A stretch of 46,251 bases of DNA from a virus, in the IMG/VR virus record IMGVR_UViG_3300036823_000185, positions 1 to 46,251 of that record; one strand, 5' to 3'. The position numbers were made by a program, and so were the translations under genes. Below, one piece after another: positions 46,043 through 46,251 of the stretch (positions are counted from its first letter, which is position 1; the number at the start of each line of letters is the position of its first letter). Below the pieces are notes generated by a model. It ran no database searches. It was not told where the DNA came from and was given only the letters and a program-made list of their open reading frames with translations.

Positions 46043-46129
46043 TTCGCTAGTGCCTGTTTGGGTCCGCGATGCCGCCTCTGTGGCTACCAACCGTTCGGCG
46101 GTGCCGCGGAATGCGGGTAAAGGCGGAGG

Positions 46130-46158
46130 GCGACACGTAGCCTTCGGTTCCGTACAAT
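46130..46158 (+). promoter_or_regulatory. Hybrid promoter of glmS across attR
   Basis: GCGACA (46130-46135, prophage DNA) and TACAAT (46153-46158, attachment core) are 17 bp apart. A start 7 bp downstream of the -10 would fall on or next to the A of the glmS ATG (46165), which would make the mRNA leaderless. The -35 is donated by the phage. The matching place left of attL (101-106) is GCCGCG, no better than a poor -35. Confidence 0.45.
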
Positions 46159-46168
46159 AAATCCATGT
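46148..46168. other. attR: attR: right attachment core
   Basis: The second copy of the 21-bp repeat. It includes TACAAT, the ATG of glmS and the first base of the second codon (Cys). Integration thus leaves the glmS reading frame intact from its first codon while replacing everything upstream of the core by phage DNA. Confidence 0.9.
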
Positions 46169-46251
46169 GCGGAATCGTAGGCTACGTGGGAACGCAACGC
46201 GCCGTCCCTATCATTCTTGACGGACTCAAACGGCTCGAATATCGCGGCTAT
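46165..46251 (+). CDS. glmS: Glutamine-fructose-6-phosphate aminotransferase, N-terminus (host)
   Basis: The 29 visible residues, starting [20 protein letters not shown] and followed by LKRLEYRGY, are the hallmark start of GlmS: Cys2 becomes the N-terminal nucleophile that hydrolyses glutamine. GlmS makes glucosamine-6-phosphate for peptidoglycan and lipopolysaccharide. The gene runs out of the window. No Shine-Dalgarno is seen in the core just before the ATG (AATAAATCC), consistent with a weak or leaderless start. A glmS ribozyme is absent from the visible leader. Confidence 0.95.
   Translation, partial: MCGIVGYVGTQRAVPIILDGLKRLEYRGY

Larger units (their letters stand above)
119..46168. mobile_element. 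Complete temperate podovirus-like prophage inserted at glmS
   Basis: A 21-bp perfect direct repeat flanks a block holding a tyrosine integrase at one end and a full set of phage genes: large terminase, portal, major capsid, adaptors, tail nozzle, tailspike, ejection-type proteins and an early operon. There is no tape-measure, tail-tube or sheath gene, which together with the nozzle and large internal proteins suggests a short tail. The excised circle would be 46029 bp. No gene in the block looks broken, so the prophage may be functional, although no endolysin was recognised. Confidence 0.93.

Noticed and set aside
46030-46164. glmS ribozyme or other riboswitch before glmS
   Set aside because: The leader is phage DNA up to the core, no ribozyme-like conserved pattern was seen, and glmS ribozymes are known mainly from Gram-positive bacteria.
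1-46251. CRISPR array or tRNA genes
   Set aside because: No regularly spaced repeat series and no cloverleaf-like sequence was noticed; the attachment site is not in a tRNA gene. No dedicated search program could be run.

Overview
The window is one complete integrated prophage of about 46.0 kb with small host flanks. A perfect 21-bp direct repeat (119-139 and 46148-46168) brackets it. The right copy covers the start codon of the host glmS gene (MCGIVGYVG..., partial at the window end), so the element sits at the 5' end of glmS. At the left edge is the first part of a leftward host gene with a signal peptide. High GC, signal peptides ending in A-Q, TTG/GTG starts and two sigma54-type promoters would suit an Acidobacteria host (Bryobacter/Solibacter type); this is inference only.

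Layout. (1) 119-1420: attL and a tyrosine integrase reading inwards, closed by a hairpin. (2) 1.4-4.1 kb, leftward: a HigB/HigA-like toxin-antitoxin pair, then an overlapping small operon with a Gp157-family protein. (3) 4.1-5.3 kb: a divergent control region with three copies of one operator, driving a rightward pair (small basic protein plus secreted protein) that looks like a lysogenic-conversion (moron) cassette. (4) 5.3-23.8 kb, leftward: a 1737-residue polyvalent/internal virion protein, two other ejection-type candidates, a 2OG-oxygenase-like protein, two GNAT acetyltransferases, a collar fibre, a tail nozzle-like protein, three adaptor-like proteins, a KTSC protein, a beta-helix tailspike and a secreted fibre-like protein. 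(5) 23.9-39.3 kb, leftward: major capsid protein (followed by a terminator), decoration and scaffold candidates, small membrane proteins, two secreted proteins, a LuxR-type HTH, portal, zincin, glycosyltransferase, large terminase, a FliA-like sigma factor and a small-terminase candidate. (6) 39.4-41.2 kb: a serine recombinase, a rightward double-HTH regulator and a 430-bp non-coding region with a terminator and tandem sigma54-type promoters. (7) 41.2-46.0 kb: a leftward early operon of about 15 mostly tiny, overlapping genes, bounded by two replication-type winged-helix proteins.

The virion genes (portal, capsid, adaptors, nozzle, ejection proteins, tailspike; no tape measure, tube or sheath) point to a temperate short-tailed phage. 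Genes are chained by ATGA/GTGA/TTGA overlaps, so translational coupling is general. The phage-encoded sigma factor is a natural candidate for driving late genes. A near-identical 49-bp TGTCGC-iteron box stands both before the serine recombinase and just behind the capsid terminator, suggesting shared control of two units.

The oddest points are four genes in the virion modules with clear Sec signal peptides, integration across the -10 element and start codon of glmS, and sigma54-type promoters that read into no gene. I recognise no endolysin and no CI-type repressor.
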